A stretch of 64,000 bases of DNA from contig NW_027040693.1 in assembly GCF_037179485.1 (NCBI RefSeq), forward strand, positions 1,922,001 to 1,986,000. Reading direction: 5' to 3'. The DNA is from Ochlerotatus camptorhynchus (taxonomy: Eukaryota > Arthropoda > Insecta > Diptera > Culicidae). Within the stretch, counting starts at the first letter, position 1. Each line of letters begins with the position of its first letter. Positions 22,290 to 33,732 of this stretch are shown in pieces. The notes beneath the pieces are model-generated. The model was not told the DNA's origin. It made no database searches and saw only the letters and a list, made by a program, of their open reading frames with translations. The position numbers and the translations under genes are program-made.

Positions 22290-23690
22290 GGAAACGTCCC
22301 ATGGCAACTGAAATATTTGTCCCGGGGCCAAAGATTCCTGCACCTGTTCGTATTCCAATTTTTGAGCCATCTGTGAAAAATATGATTTAGCCTTCACATA
22401 CGTTGAAGGGAATTTCATAGTTGTCCTCTGGATTCATCCAGTCTCCATTCAAACTCATCACTGGTGCTCTTTGGAAGTATTGTAAGATGCTTAGATGACC
22501 AACAAGATCACCTGGCATTACTTTTTTTTAGATCTTTTGAGTCTTAGAGAACTTCTTTCCGCTTCTAGTTGCATTGCACATGTTCATGCAAGAGCAGCAG
22601 ATTGAGGATTGCTTCTAATGCTTTTGATGGGGGTGCTACGCACCGCACCCGTTATTGCGATGCATACTAGACGTTGAAGTTTCGCTAGTTTCCTCTAAGC
22701 AGTAGCCTCTTTTGGTTTTGGCCACGACACAAACGAAGCATACGGTACTTTTGGATGGATTACTGATGTGTAAATCCACATTGTAATTTTTGGTTTCAAA
22801 CCACACTTTCTTCAAATAGTTTTGTAGCATGCCCACGGGGCACTGGTTGCTTTGTTAATCACAGAATCAAGCTGAGCATTCCAATTCAACTTATGGCGGC
22901 CAACATAACCCCTAGGTATTTGACCTGTTCACTAAGAAGGAGCTGCTCTCCTCCAAGATTGAATTCTTTAAGGTTAATCTTCCTCTTTCTAGTAAAGGGG
23001 ATGATTAAGACTTTTGATGGATTAATACTTAGGCCCTCTTTAATGCACCAAAACTGGGTAAACTTTAGGGCCTCTTGTATTCTTTCAGAAATGATAACGT
23101 CAAACTTTCCTCTTACTATAATGACTACGTCATCCGCAAAGACCACAAATTCGAAACCTTTTGCTTCCAGGCTTCTTAAAAGATCATATACAACTAAAGA
23201 ACACAGCAGTGGTGAGAGAACTCCTCCTTGAGGACATCCTTTCGTTGCCTTTACTGTTATAGATGAGCTACCCAGCCCAGAAGTGATTTCCCTTTTTGCA
23301 AGCATAGTCTGAATCCAGTTGACGATGCGCCTATCGATGTTCCTTGCCTTCATGGCGTAAACCATAGAGGAATAGGATGCGCTATCAAAAGCTCCTTCAA
23401 TATCCAAGAAAGAGCAGAGTGCAATTTCTTTAACTGAAAGAGATTTTTCAATTTTTGTTACTAAGGTATGGAGAGCAGTAACTGTTGACTTTCCGGATTG
23501 ATACGCAAAATGAAAATTAGATAATGGATGCGTGAACATGTAAGTTGAATCGATGAAATCATTCAACACCTTTTCCATAGTCTTTATCAAAACTGATGAA
23601 AGACTGATGGGCCTGAATGATTTTGGATGCGTTTTGTCGCGCCTCCCATTTTTTGGTATGCATATTACTCTTACCATCTATCCATCTTGA
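22290..23690 (-). pseudogene. LOA-type LINE fragment (RT to RNase H)
   Basis: The minus strand encodes an RT: FIPK/ICIPKNGRRDK, SFRPISLSSVL, FLDIEGAFDS (motif A Asp), GCPQGGVLSPLL, FVVFADDVVII (motif C), GLSINPSK and VKYLGVML. After 22886 the frame breaks, but thumb-region sequence continues, and RNase H begins near 22370 with TDGSK and GAGI. It shares most motifs with the copy at 58125-60960. It is truncated at both ends. The GCPQGGVLSPLLW motif and the RNase H domain fit the LOA clade, which includes mosquito Lian-type elements. Confidence 0.85.
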
Positions 23691-24047
23691 TTCCCGCCTT
23701 GAGCTATTACATTCAATCACAGTATGTTTTTCCTTCGTTAGTGAAGTTTACGATTTTCAGAGTTGGGAGGAAATGCATATAGAAATAGATATATTTACTC
23801 GAGACGAAATCCATCTTTCATGTAAATCATGGTGTCGGAATTCTGCATTATACAATTCGTTGTTATCTTCACACGCGGACTAGGAGTACTCAAGTACTCT
23901 GTTAAATAAACTACACTCTTCAACATCTGTCCAGTGATGCCACATTTTTTTTTTGAGTTTCAATCTGAATTTTCATCGCAAAAATCTGTATAATTTATTT
24001 ATTATATTTCCAGTGTAGATATTTCTAAATCTTAATTGACTTCATTC
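23691..24047. other. unassigned, with a possible hAT-type MITE end
   Basis: CAGTGATGCCACATTTTTTT at about 23933 resembles a hAT-type terminus, followed by AAAAATCTGTATA. A related AAAATCTGTAATCTGTATA word lies at about 24808-24826, but a clean second end is missing. Confidence 0.35.
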
Positions 24048-24061
24048 GTAGTTCAGAAGTA

Positions 24062-24272
24062 TTTTTTTTCCTTGATTTGGTTTCCGTGGATCTTGTTTTC
24101 CGTGCTGAGCACCAATGCTACCGACGCGGATCCTACCTATCAACCCATGAACTCGTGAACCGAGGACCAACGGCTTTACTTCCCTTCCAAAGGAAGGCGT
24201 GATCAGATATGTTATGCCTCAGAACATCCCGGCGGCGCCGACTGGGATTGAACCCAGGCCTGCTGGGGTTAG
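24062..24272 (-). mobile_element. tRNA-derived SINE, 5'-truncated copy
   Basis: The minus-strand sequence matches the SINE at 50599-50869 over GCCTGGGTTCAATCCCAGTC, the B box, and the body down to an A-rich tail. It lacks the A-box end of the tRNA head. It is flanked by identical 14-bp direct repeats GTAGTTCAGAAGTA (24048-24061 and 24273-24286), a target-site duplication showing LINE-type retroposition. Confidence 0.85.
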
Positions 24273-24286
24273 GTAGTTCAGAAGTA

Positions 24287-25620
24287 GTTTGTTCAATGCT
24301 TAGAATCTTGACAAATGATTAAAGTTTGCTTTCTAAAGATTTTTTCTCTATCTGTTTCAATCGCGAAATCCTACAATGGTGATCTTTTTAAGAGATTTGT
24401 ATCTTTTCTATAAGTCTGAAAATGTAAAACATTATCTTCCAGTAGTAGTGAGAGGCAAAACTGCTTCCAGCTGAGAATTTCCTGGGTTTTCTAAAATGGA
24501 TTATTTACCAATTTAACAAAAAATTAAATTAATTAAATATCGTACCTGTCACCATGTGACATGGTTAATTAAACAAAAAGAAACCTTCCAACGAGAAATC
24601 AGAACATCTGAACATCAAAAGACCATTCAAAGGATTCCAAGTCCTTTCGAAGATAATACAACCATATATTATTTAGTGAAAAGTTCGTTTTGGATATGAA
24701 TTCAAGGTGCTCAAAAGGAAGAAACGATTATTTGTCAGAATAAATAAATATAACAAAATAATTTAAAATAGATTCTGCTTATTTGAAAAATCTGTATATT
24801 TTTCAAAAAATCTGTAATCTGTATATAGGGTTTTTGATCTAATTTCCGTCCTACTAAGCACAACCCACGTTTTACCCATCTTTTTTGAACGGGTTTGAAC
24901 AAAAAAAATGGAATATTTCTTTAAGAGATGACTTCTGAATGTATTCACCTTTCTATACGTACCGTTGGATTTGATAAAGAGTCACAAACTGTTGAGATAT
25001 TGTTTAAAATCAAAGACATCATATCAAGAAGACAGGCAACTTTGCCAGAATCCAAGCGACAGTTACAGTAGCGCTGCGCTTGAGCGAAGGTGGAAGCAAC
25101 GCAAAGAAAAATGAGCAAATACACAAACCTTTCTTCTGAGGATGTAACCTTTGCTATTAAATTCGTTCGAAGCATTAACCTCTGAGCGGCAGATGACGCG
25201 ATTGTACCTATCTCATAGCGGTGTACGAGAAAATGGAAGAGTTGCCAGTCTTCTTGATATGTTGTCTTCGTTAAAATCTAATACTGCTTCTTGATTCTAA
25301 ATCTGTCCTACGAACTTCAATTCCGTCCAAACGCATTGAAACGTCATTAGATTTTCTTCGTTCTACGGATAAACGTAGAAAAAGGGGATTCGCTAGGATC
25401 GCGTCTTTTGTTTTGAGAACAATGAGCGTAAATATTCATACAATGCGCTCTAACAGGATTTATGTTGTAGTTAATGAACTAACTAATGAACTGTGGCAAA
25501 AGAAACTGACACTTTCTCCCCAATCAGAAGACGCGGACTCTCAACACATTCGCATCCACTCTACCTCCCCCCGCCCTCGAAAAGCGCGAGTAATATGTAC
25601 CACGTAAATCGAATTCACGT
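24287..25620. other. unassigned AT-rich sequence
   Basis: No gene is seen. A CTGTATATTTTT-rich patch at 24780-24840 may be MITE-related. A plain open frame at 24945-25175 has no resemblance that I recognise. Confidence 0.25.
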
Positions 25621-26719
25621 AAATGGAGTACACGTAGCATATGGGATTTGACCTAATAGGGACCAACATGGAATATCTCGCGATCCTGGACATATAGAAG
25701 GTTACTGTCTTGCGCAAAGTTTTTCAGTGGATCAAGACCTTATTGTTGGTGGACAGAAGTTCTGAATTTTCTCACCACGCGGCGCTAGTGTGCTTGAATT
25801 TGTGATTTCCTTTTTTTATGCGATATCTTGAAATCCTTGCCATCTAGGAAGTTGCTGTTTTGGGCGAAGTTGTTCAGTAGATCAAGACCTAATGTTTGGT
25901 GTGCATAAGTTTGGAATTTTCTCACTACGCGGTGCTAGTACGCATGTATTTGTGATTTACTTGTTTATGTGAAATCTTGAAATCTTTGCTATCTAGGAAG
26001 TTGTTGTCTTCGCAAAGTTGTTCAGTGGACCTTATGTTTGGTGGAAAGAAGTTTGAACTTTCTTCACTACGTGGTGCTAAAGTGCTTGAATTTTTTGATT
26101 TCTTTGTTTATGTCGTATCCTGAAATAATTTCCATCTATGAAATGGTTGTCTTCGGCAAAGTTTTTCAGTGGATCAAGTCCACACGGTTGGTGGACAGAA
26201 GTTTGGAATTTTTTTCTCACTGCGCGGTGCTAGTGTGCATGTAATAGTGATTTCCTTGATTTAGTCGATATCTTGAAATTCTTTCAATTTAGGAGATCGC
26301 TGCCTTCGGCAAAGTTGTTCAGTGGTTGGTGGACAGAAGTGCAATATTTTCTCACAACGTTGCGCTAGTGTAAATGTATTGGTGATTTTCTATTTTGTGT
26401 GAAATCTTGTCATCTAGGAAGTTGCTGTCTTTGGCAAAGTTGTTCATAGGATCATTGCAATTAAATTTGTTTATTTCTTACAACCATACCAAATATGATT
26501 GTTATTTAAATTTCAACTATCTACACGCAAACTTAAAATACAGCTGGGTAAAATTACGAAGAAATGATAGAAGTGATATTGCTGTCCACCAACCATTCGG
26601 TCTTGATCTACTGAACAATTTTGTCCAAGACAGTAACCTTCTATATGTCCAGGATCGCGAGATATTCCATGTTGGTCCTTATTAGGTCAAAATCCCATAT
26701 GCTACGTGTATTCCATTTC
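25621..26719. mobile_element. foldback element with internal 145-bp tandem array
   Basis: The terminal arms, about 140 bp each (25621-25760 and 26578-26719), are inverted and closely similar, including ACACGTAGCATATGGGATTT and TATCTCGCGATCCTGGACAT. Inside, five direct units of about 139-150 bp repeat GGTGGACAGAAG (near 25748, 25896, 26039, 26189 and 26328), each followed by TTCTCAC..CGGTGCTAG, GATATCTTGAAAT and GGCAAAGTTGTTCAGTGGAT. The array grows out of the left arm, whose inner end is itself a unit. A non-repeat spacer lies at 26460-26577. No transposase. This resembles Foldback-type elements in layout. Confidence 0.75.
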
Positions 26720-27190
26720 GGAATAATTTGAGACCAACGTAAATGGAATTCGTGTAGACCGAGTTCACGTTCTTCGGGGGGAGAGTGTAATCGATTTTCT
26801 TTCGGCACGCTCTCTCAACTAACCGGCCTGTAGCCGAGATTTCTCTCTTTCTCTGCTCTAACAAAACATGATAGTTTTTTCGTGGCTCGTGGCACAACCC
26901 GAACCGATCAAAGTAGACCATTCTTTATTTTCGTCTAGCTTGTCTTCGGAAAGCTCATCGATCGGATTTCTTTTATTTTATATGAGCATGTCAAATACCG
27001 GATGCCATATCAGCGTGGATCTGTTATCCGAACGAATATGAAAGATTGCGAAACTTCGTTAATGCGATTGCAGACGAACTGCTTGCTAGGGTACGTTTAA
27101 GCAAGGGGAGCTTAAATCGAGGGACAGGCAATACAAAAAACCTGTGCGTTGAAGTTAAAATGTAATCAAAACTACTTAAATTAAGTCAGT
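26720..27190. other. unassigned
   Basis: No coding region or bounded repeat is recognised. The segment 26770-26880 is rich in CTCTCTTTCTC words. Confidence 0.25.
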
Positions 27191-27534
27191 AATTGGGTTG
27201 TTTAGCTTTGAAAAATATACAGATTGTTATACATCATCTGATAGAGCTTCGTTTTCTGAGCCCAACGATATTTTTATTGATCCCGTTGACATTCAACTCG
27301 ATTTTTAAATCAAGATTTAAATTTTTGATCGTTGACACTAAATCTATTCGTTGACAGCTCGCTTCCATACAAAGTCCCACCAAGGGGCGCTAAGATGGTG
27401 ACTTTTGCTAATGTAATCGTACTTATTTATAATAGCTCCAGTGTACCAAAATTGATGGAATTTAGGATTTCGGTTCCATTTTTAATGCAGATATCGAATA
27501 TGTATTTATCTCAATACCCCTAAACAACACAATT
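27191..27534. mobile_element. MITE ended by AATTGGGTT, copy 1
   Basis: The left end AATTGGGTTGTTTAG and right end CTAAACAACACAATT are inverted. The interior is homologous to 63055-63381, sharing TTTTTAAATCAAGATTTAAA, GACAGCTCGCT and GGGGCGCTAA. Non-coding. It is immediately followed by a TAATTAA-rich low-complexity stretch to about 27740. Confidence 0.75.
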
Positions 27535-28854
27535 AATGCGTTTTGAAGTAGTACTGAGGGTAATTAAAATAAACTATCCGTAGTTAATGTAATTAAAAGT
27601 GTTTAAAATGTAATTAATGAACTTTCATTACGAAATTTTGACTTTACTTAATGGACTTAAATAGTAGTTATTGTGGTATACTGTATAATTAATGTAATTA
27701 AAGCAGTAGTTAATGGAATTCATTAAATTACAACCGTTGTCTGCGTCGGAGTTTAAGATTATTGCGTGCCCCTAGGCTTAAATGCAAATGAAACTATTTA
27801 TGATCATGATTTTTTAAACATATACATGTCATTATTATTATACACTACAAATTATTCCCACACATGGAACGAAACCAATCATGTCAAAACTTATGCATTT
27901 TATAGAATCGAATTCTTATGTCAAAAGGGCCGCCAAACTGTACATAACTTTTTTTCTAGTGTGTAGTTTAAATTATGATCTAGTTAAAAATAAATTCCCG
28001 CAGCCCATCTGCTTCTCACAAAACCTCTTATGTTTGTTTGATTCTACCGCAGAAAGCAATATCCGAACCAACAACAAACGCTGCCAACTGGTTGTAAACC
28101 TCTGATCCTGAGTCTTAGATTGTAACACTAGTATCAGAAATTTTCACCTACGTAGACAATGAACGAAAGCAGAAGGGCGGGCGGTTGCCGACTTTGCGTG
28201 CATCTCTGCGGGAAAGCAAAAAGTTTTAATTAAATTTCCAACTGCTACTGCCACCGTCTTCTCGGCCTTTTGCTACCGACACTTTGAGTGTTCTTGGAGC
28301 GGCTTCGAAACTATAGCCCCCCCCCCCCTCGCACCCTCACCTCTGTTCCTCTGTTCTACATGTCTTGTTGTTCTTGGACTGGACGGAAATTGTTGCAAAC
28401 AATGCGTGTGTGTGTGGGTGCCGGTTGTAATAGTTTTACAAAGTATGTCTTCGCCTTGCACAAGTAAACACAAGACAGTACCGGAAATGAGACCATCATG
28501 CGTCGGTTTATTGCTTGATGGAAGTTTTAATTGTTATTGGGGTTTCACTCATTCGATAATTTTACATTTCTGTTTGCTCTTCAGCCGTTTGGATGGGAGT
28601 CATTTTAACACCTTTCTCAGATTTGGAAGCTCGTGAATGAAGCAGACCGACTACGTCAACGGCTGAGAAAACTCATTTCGGAACGCCAGCATGGCACCGC
28701 CGGATCGGAATTTACGACCATCTCCGCACCAACCAGGCGGTGCTTTCGCTAAAGTAACAACCGAAACGCAAACGGTCTGCTGATGATATGGTTCCATGAG
28801 CAACCGGGGCGAAAAGAAAAGCTGCTCCAGTAGCAGGACGTTGTAAAAAGAACT
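27535..28854. other. unassigned, host-like in its second half
   Basis: 27535-27740 is low-complexity, with many TAATTAA words. From 28100 the composition becomes more balanced, with a poly-C run at about 28318-28328 and a short GT run near 28410. The frame at 28406-28636 is short and unsupported. No gene is called. Confidence 0.3.
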
Positions 28855-29014
28855 ACAGAGAGGTACCGCTGTTTGCGGATGATGTTATGGCCGGTATTAC
28901 TTTTTCCCGATTTCCGGCTGTCTGGCTATTGACCATAATTGATATCTTCATTACCCCAGGTATTAAGGAGTCCAGAAAGGGGAAAACTCCATCCGCAAAC
29001 AACGGTATCTCTGT
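28855..29014. mobile_element. MITE, GAGGTACCG-ended, copy 2
   Basis: ACAGAGAGGTACCGCTG at the left pairs with CAACGGTATCTCTGTGT at the right, and GTTTGCGGAT pairs with ATCCGCAAAC just inside. It is the second member of the family at 345-462 and is slightly longer. Non-coding. Confidence 0.75.
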
Positions 29015-29410
29015 GTACACGTGCGTTGTCGTCGTCGTCGTCGATTCACCCGTTCGTCCTGTTGACTTGGCGAACGACCGGCGGGGTGGTGAAGGTGCAA
29101 TGAGCGTTTGTTGCTGTAACATTCCCATGGTCACTACGACGACGATGGCAATGGCGACCGACGACGAGACACTCTGAACCAGTTAGGGTGGGTAGTCAGT
29201 CAGTAGATTATTTTAAATCGCATTCCACAGCAGAAGTGGATGCTGCGAACGGAATGACAATGATGGCTACGGTGGCATTCGGTTCATTTTAAGAGAGGTT
29301 CGAGGGTGAGTTTGAAGGCTAGGCATTGCCAGCTTGAGCTAAGGCTTGATAGTTTAGAAGAAATTTCATTGTTTTTTTATTCATGAAAAAAAATACCGTT
29401 TTTGGAAATA
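29015..29410. other. unassigned
   Basis: It starts with a short CGT trinucleotide run (29025-29042). Open frames crossing it use this low-complexity run and the neighbouring MITE. No gene is supported. Confidence 0.25.
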
Positions 29411-29856
29411 GGCAACCCAAATTGAAACACTATTTTCACTGGATTTTCTTACGAAAACACTTCGTTGAATGCATGCAAACGATTCTTTATGCTTTCAGCT
29501 TCAATTTGACTATATTTTTACCACTGAGAAAAAGCAATCTAGCAAGGTTTTCTTGAAATGCAACACACGCACTACAAATTTTAGCTGATTTCGAGTTGCC
29601 GATAATAGAACAGCAGATTTACATGCAGTTCAAATGGAACGGTTGCCGACAATACTCGCTCTCACTAGAGAAGATTGGAGCTTTGTAAAAGCGTTTCAAA
29701 ACAGTTTTTGGCAATTCTTTTGACTGAAATTGTTAGAGCAGCTGGCAGCAAAAGATTGTAAACAAACCAATACTGCATATGTGTGCGTTCCTTAGAGAAA
29801 AAGGCTATAGAAAGAAGGTCGCTGCTTAGGTTGCCGAGAATATGTAAATTCCCCTA
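29411..29856. mobile_element. MITE family Y (GGCAACCC...), copy 1, left end missing
   Basis: It is a near-identical match to 56115-56581, starting GGCAACCCAAATTGAAAC and ending TTGCCGAGAATATGTAAATTCCCCTA. The outer left end TAGGGGAAATG seen in the other copy is absent here. Both copies lie in the same orientation, 26.7 kb apart. Non-coding; the inner CGGCAAC / GTTGCCG words are inverted. Confidence 0.7.
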
Positions 29857-30721
29857 GATATGATGGACCAAAATCTGGATGACACCCCACTAAACTCCTC
29901 ACCGATGGTACCGCATGAATAAGTGGAAGTTTGTGTGGAGCTGGATGGCCAGTTTTGTCAATCTGGCTATAATCGGATGCTGCAATAATTAGTCGCGAAT
30001 ATAAACTAATGGCAAAATTCGCTATGCACTGATTGACTACACATATCAATGGTTTCTACTCCGTGATTGATCCAAACCAGTGAAATTGCACAATGAACCA
30101 ATTGAATGACTGACTGGGAGTGGTCGATCATTCTCACTGTACAACTTTCAATAGTTCCAAATATTTAAGGATCAATAACGGTGCCGGCCAAGTCCTTGCA
30201 ATTAATCATGTTTTGTTGTTTTTGACATCATCCACATCCAGAGGCCGAGTCACTTTTGAATGTATGGGAATGGTATGAAACCATTTATGAGCAGTTTTAG
30301 ATGCACAAGAATTACCCGAGTACATTACTATGGTGAAAAGGTAAAAACTCGATGAAAGCATGTTTAGTCACAAATCGTGGAGTTTCTGATATTCACCATA
30401 CTGCAAAAATGATTTTCCTACCAATGAAGGAGCGATATCTTTCGGATCTTCTGTGTGGCTACTACTCAAATCATATAATTAATTAGGTGGGAATGGAAAG
30501 GGAATGTTAGTGCGTGATATTTGCTGAATTAGAGACCTAGTATACCTCTCCATCCCCACAAACATCACGGGAGGATATTTTTTTTAAAGTTTAGGTTTGT
30601 ATGATTTACACGTAAAATGGACCACTCAGTGTGTAATTTGCATCAAATTGCATGGTTTAACTTGACAGCACGGCCAGAAAGCTGGTTTCTGTATTCAGTG
30701 AAGTTATTCGGATCAACAATA
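29857..30721. other. unassigned
   Basis: AT-rich sequence upstream of the mariner-like element. No gene or bounded repeat is recognised. Confidence 0.25.
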
Positions 30722-31875
30722 CCGTATGCGTGATTATGTTTGCACCATCGTACAAATGAGGTTCCCGTTTCACCTGTGCATACAATGCCTTGATTTTTTT
30801 TTTGCATGCACGTAACCTATAGCTCATACCGTAGTAGGCTGTGTATAAAAGAAAATGATTTACTTAGTTTGACAGAGTTGCACCATGACGAAGTGGAAGC
30901 GTATTCGTGATTTGTCCCAGTCGCAAATGTCGCAAAAAGACATTTCAATCGCCGTGGGAGTGTCCCGGTGGACCGTCAAAAGGGTTTTAGACCGAGAAAA
31001 GAAAGGACAACTATCCGCGAAGGTGGCCACAGGTCGTCCGAGGTCAGCTCGGGTTCCGAAGGTTATCGTTGCTATCAAAAGGAAGATTCGGGTGAATCCA
31101 GGGCGTTCAATAAGGAAGATGGCAAAGGAACACGGAATCAGTGACTTTACGGCACGGAAGATCGTAAAGGAAGATTGCGGGGCGAAGTCGAGGGCACGGA
31201 AAAAAAAACTCACATGATTACCAACCGCATCCGGGAGCTACGAGTCGAACGATGCAAGAAAATCTTGAACTTCCTCAAGCGAAAAAATCCGGTAATCCGA
31301 CGAGAGCATGTTTACCGTCGATCCCGTATCAAATTCCAGAACCGACCGGTATATTAGATCTCTTCCGGTAAAAGACGTGGCCGACGAGCACAAAAACGTG
31401 TATCTGACCAAGCATCCTGCTAGCGTTATGGTGTTCGGATTGGTGGCTTCCGATGGCAAAAAAAGGACCCGGCGTTCATTCCAGAAGGCGACAAGGTCAA
31501 CACGGAGGTCTACATCGGGATTTTAAGTAAATATGTTCTTCCATGGATCAAAGAACAGTACGGGCCGAAGCCAAATGTTGTATTTCAACAAGATGTGCCA
31601 CACCTCAAACCGCACTCAGAAGTGGTTGCAGAAATATCTTCCGTTCTGGGCGAAGGATATGTGGCCCCGATCTTAATCCACTGGATTACTCAATATGGCG
31701 CGTCATGAAGGCCAAGGCCTGTTCTAACCGCCACCCGAGTACAGCAAGCCTCAGACAAACATTGACCCGTACCTGGAGAGAAATTGATCCAGACTACATT
31801 ATTAGAACCTGCCGTGCATTCCGGAAGCGTGTGTAGCGTAATTGTACAATGGTGCAAACATTATCATGCATACGG
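30722..31875 (+). mobile_element. mariner-like element, near complete, 1154 bp
   Basis: Terminal inverted repeats of about 34 bp, starting CCGTATGCGTGATTATG at the left and CCGTATGCATGATAATG (complement) at the right, flank the transposase remnant. TA dinucleotides lie on both sides (30720-30721 and 31876-31877), the target expected for IS630/Tc1/mariner elements. The TIRs differ at only a few positions, so boundaries are firm. Confidence 0.88.
30885..31836 (+). pseudogene. mariner/Tc1-type transposase, frameshifted
   Basis: The first 110 codons are intact from the ATG at 30885. Two helix-turn-helix units (MSQKDISIAVGVSRWTVKRV and SIRKMAKEHGISDFTARKI) are separated by the AT-hook-like GRPR at about residue 50. 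Downstream the frame shifts repeatedly. FTVDPVSNS near 31309 probably holds the first catalytic Asp, VVFQQD near 31590 the second, and PDLNPLDYSIW near 31670 the third acidic site. The gap between the last two has lost bases, so the true DDxD spacing cannot be counted. It is one of the few copies where both DNA-binding helices are whole. Confidence 0.85.
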
Positions 31876-32059
31876 TACCTATCGCATGATTCGCCTCTTG
31901 GTTCAGAATTCACTCACCATGCAGCGCTAGTAACATTTGATTCAAATGGCTTGCTTAAGCAATCTACATTCACTGAAAACGAATCTTATTCAGAGAGTGA
32001 GTCACTTTTACGTAGGATACTCATGCGCTGAGTGAACAACTTTAGTACATTTGAAATTT
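31876..32059. other. unassigned short gap
   Basis: No feature is recognised between the mariner-like element and the end of the Jockey-type LINE. Confidence 0.25.
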
Positions 32060-32382
32060 GAAATATTATTTACAGTTCCTAGTCCTATCAGGCCTGTTTT
32101 AAAGTATGACCACCTTGGTGGGATTGGTTTGTTTTGAATTCGAATGATGATGAAAGGAGGCTGATTGGTCTGTAGCTTGAAGCTAGCGTTGGGTCCTTCC
32201 CGGGTTTGTGGTCAAGCCGGTATTTGTCAGGAACACGTCAAGCGTAGATGGGTTGCCCGGTGAGATAAATCTTGGCTCATCCAAAAACCAAACGGAGTAC
32301 AGCCCATGCTGTCAGTGGTAGAACAGCAGACGACTGATCTGGTTCTGCTGGTAGTTCCGCCAGGCCTCATGGCGAGCGTTTA

Positions 32383-33677
32383 AAGGGTGTCCACGATGAA
32401 ATTGCCACACACAAAATTGATTCGCAAAATTCGAGTTTTCATCCGATTGCCATCAAATTTTCAGGGATTGAGAAATAACTATTAAACTTCATTTTACCAT
32501 TTTACTCGTATTTTATTTACAGTCCATACGCAAATGCCCGCACCTTGGCCTTAACCCCGGCCATAAGATTCTGCACAACCTGTGAATCAACCGTTTTTTG
32601 CATGTAAACCCATACTTTCTTCAGTTCCTCGACTGTCTTCACTACCTTAGGTCGTTTAAGAAGGTGCTGCTTCATAATCGCCCAGTACTTCTCGATGGGG
32701 CGGAGCTCCGGAGTGTTGGGAGGGTTGAACATTTTCGGCACGAAATTGACCTTATTGTCCGCATACCACTTCAGCACGTCCTTGGAGTAGTGGCATCAGG
32801 CCAAATCCGGCCAGAAGATTGTTGGGACGTTGTGGGCGTTCAGGAGAGGAAGCAGCCGCTTCTGGAGGCACTCTTTTATGTACACCTGTCCGTTCATCGT
32901 GTCCTGGGTCACGAAAGGTGCACTCCGCTTCCCGCACGTGCAGATGGCTTGCCAAACCAGGAATTTCTTCGCAAATTTGGACATCTTCTGAGTGCGGACA
33001 TGCTCCGGAACGCTGAACTTATCCTTGGCCGTGAAAAACAGGTTGCCGGGATCTGTTTGAAGTCGGCCTTCACATATGTTTCGTCGTCCATGATGCAGCA
33101 TTCAACTTTCGTCAGCATGTTGAGGTACAACTTCCTGGCACTGGTTTTGGCGGACTTGTTCTGCTTCTCGTCGCGATTAGGGGCCTTTTGTACCTTGAAC
33201 GTTCGAAGCCCAGCTTTAGTTTTGGCCTTCTGGACAAAACTTCGGCTTAGGTGCAGCTTCTTAGCCACATCCCTAACGGAGGCGTTCAGATTTCGGTTGA
33301 AGGCCCCAACTACGCGGTTGTGATTTTTGGTGTTGTACGGAATACTTTTTCCTTCACTTCTGGGCTTCCGATCGGTGGTCAACCGTTCCTCGAACCGCTT
33401 AATCACTCGCGACACCGTGGAATTCGCGATTCCCAACGTTTTAGCGATGGAACGATGCGAGAGATCCTTGTTCTCGTGATGAATGCGCAAGATTTTATCA
33501 CGCACGAGCTGTTCTTTCGACTCCATTTCCGCGAGTTTTGATCACAGGACTTTAAAACTTGCAGGATGTAAATAATGCACTATGAACTAAATCCACCCAA
33601 ATTTTCATTAAATTCTACCCAACGGTTAAAAAGTTAGAGCAATTTCATAGTGTGGCAATTTCATCGTGGACACCCTT
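32383..33677 (-). mobile_element. complete DD37E Tc1/mariner-type element, 1295 bp
   Basis: The outer 28 bp of both ends are identical in inverted orientation, starting AAGGGTGTCCACGATGAA. TA flanks both sides (32381-32382 and 33678-33679). The element is inserted into the endonuclease region of the Jockey-type LINE: LINE codons on the two sides (GGDL-like and NARHEAW) join across it. Length and ends fit the ITmD37E group. It is the best preserved cut-and-paste element in the window. Confidence 0.92.
32517..33526 (-). pseudogene. DD37E transposase, nearly full length, one frameshift and one stop
   Basis: It starts at an ATG (MESKEQLVRDKILRIHHENK). Residues 20-55 form a helix-turn-helix (SIAKTLGIANSTVSRVIKRF); a second lies near residues 90-110 (SVRDVAKKLHLSRSFV). 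The catalytic triad is visible: Asp in IMDDETYVK, Asp in TIFWPDLA, Glu in ELRPIEKYW. Counting through the stop, 37 residues separate the last two, which defines DD37E. A frameshift near 33060 and a TGA just after PDLA (32796) inactivate it. It belongs to a different subfamily from the copies at 4 and 9 kb. Confidence 0.9.
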
Positions 33678-33732
33678 TAGATCTCCTCCAACTACGAAGC
33701 GGGAACCGGTCCGGGTGATGGTAGACAGGTCC

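Noticed and set aside
22893..23231. 112-codon plus-strand frame
   Set aside because: It lies antisense to the LOA-type RT and is a shadow of that coding sequence.
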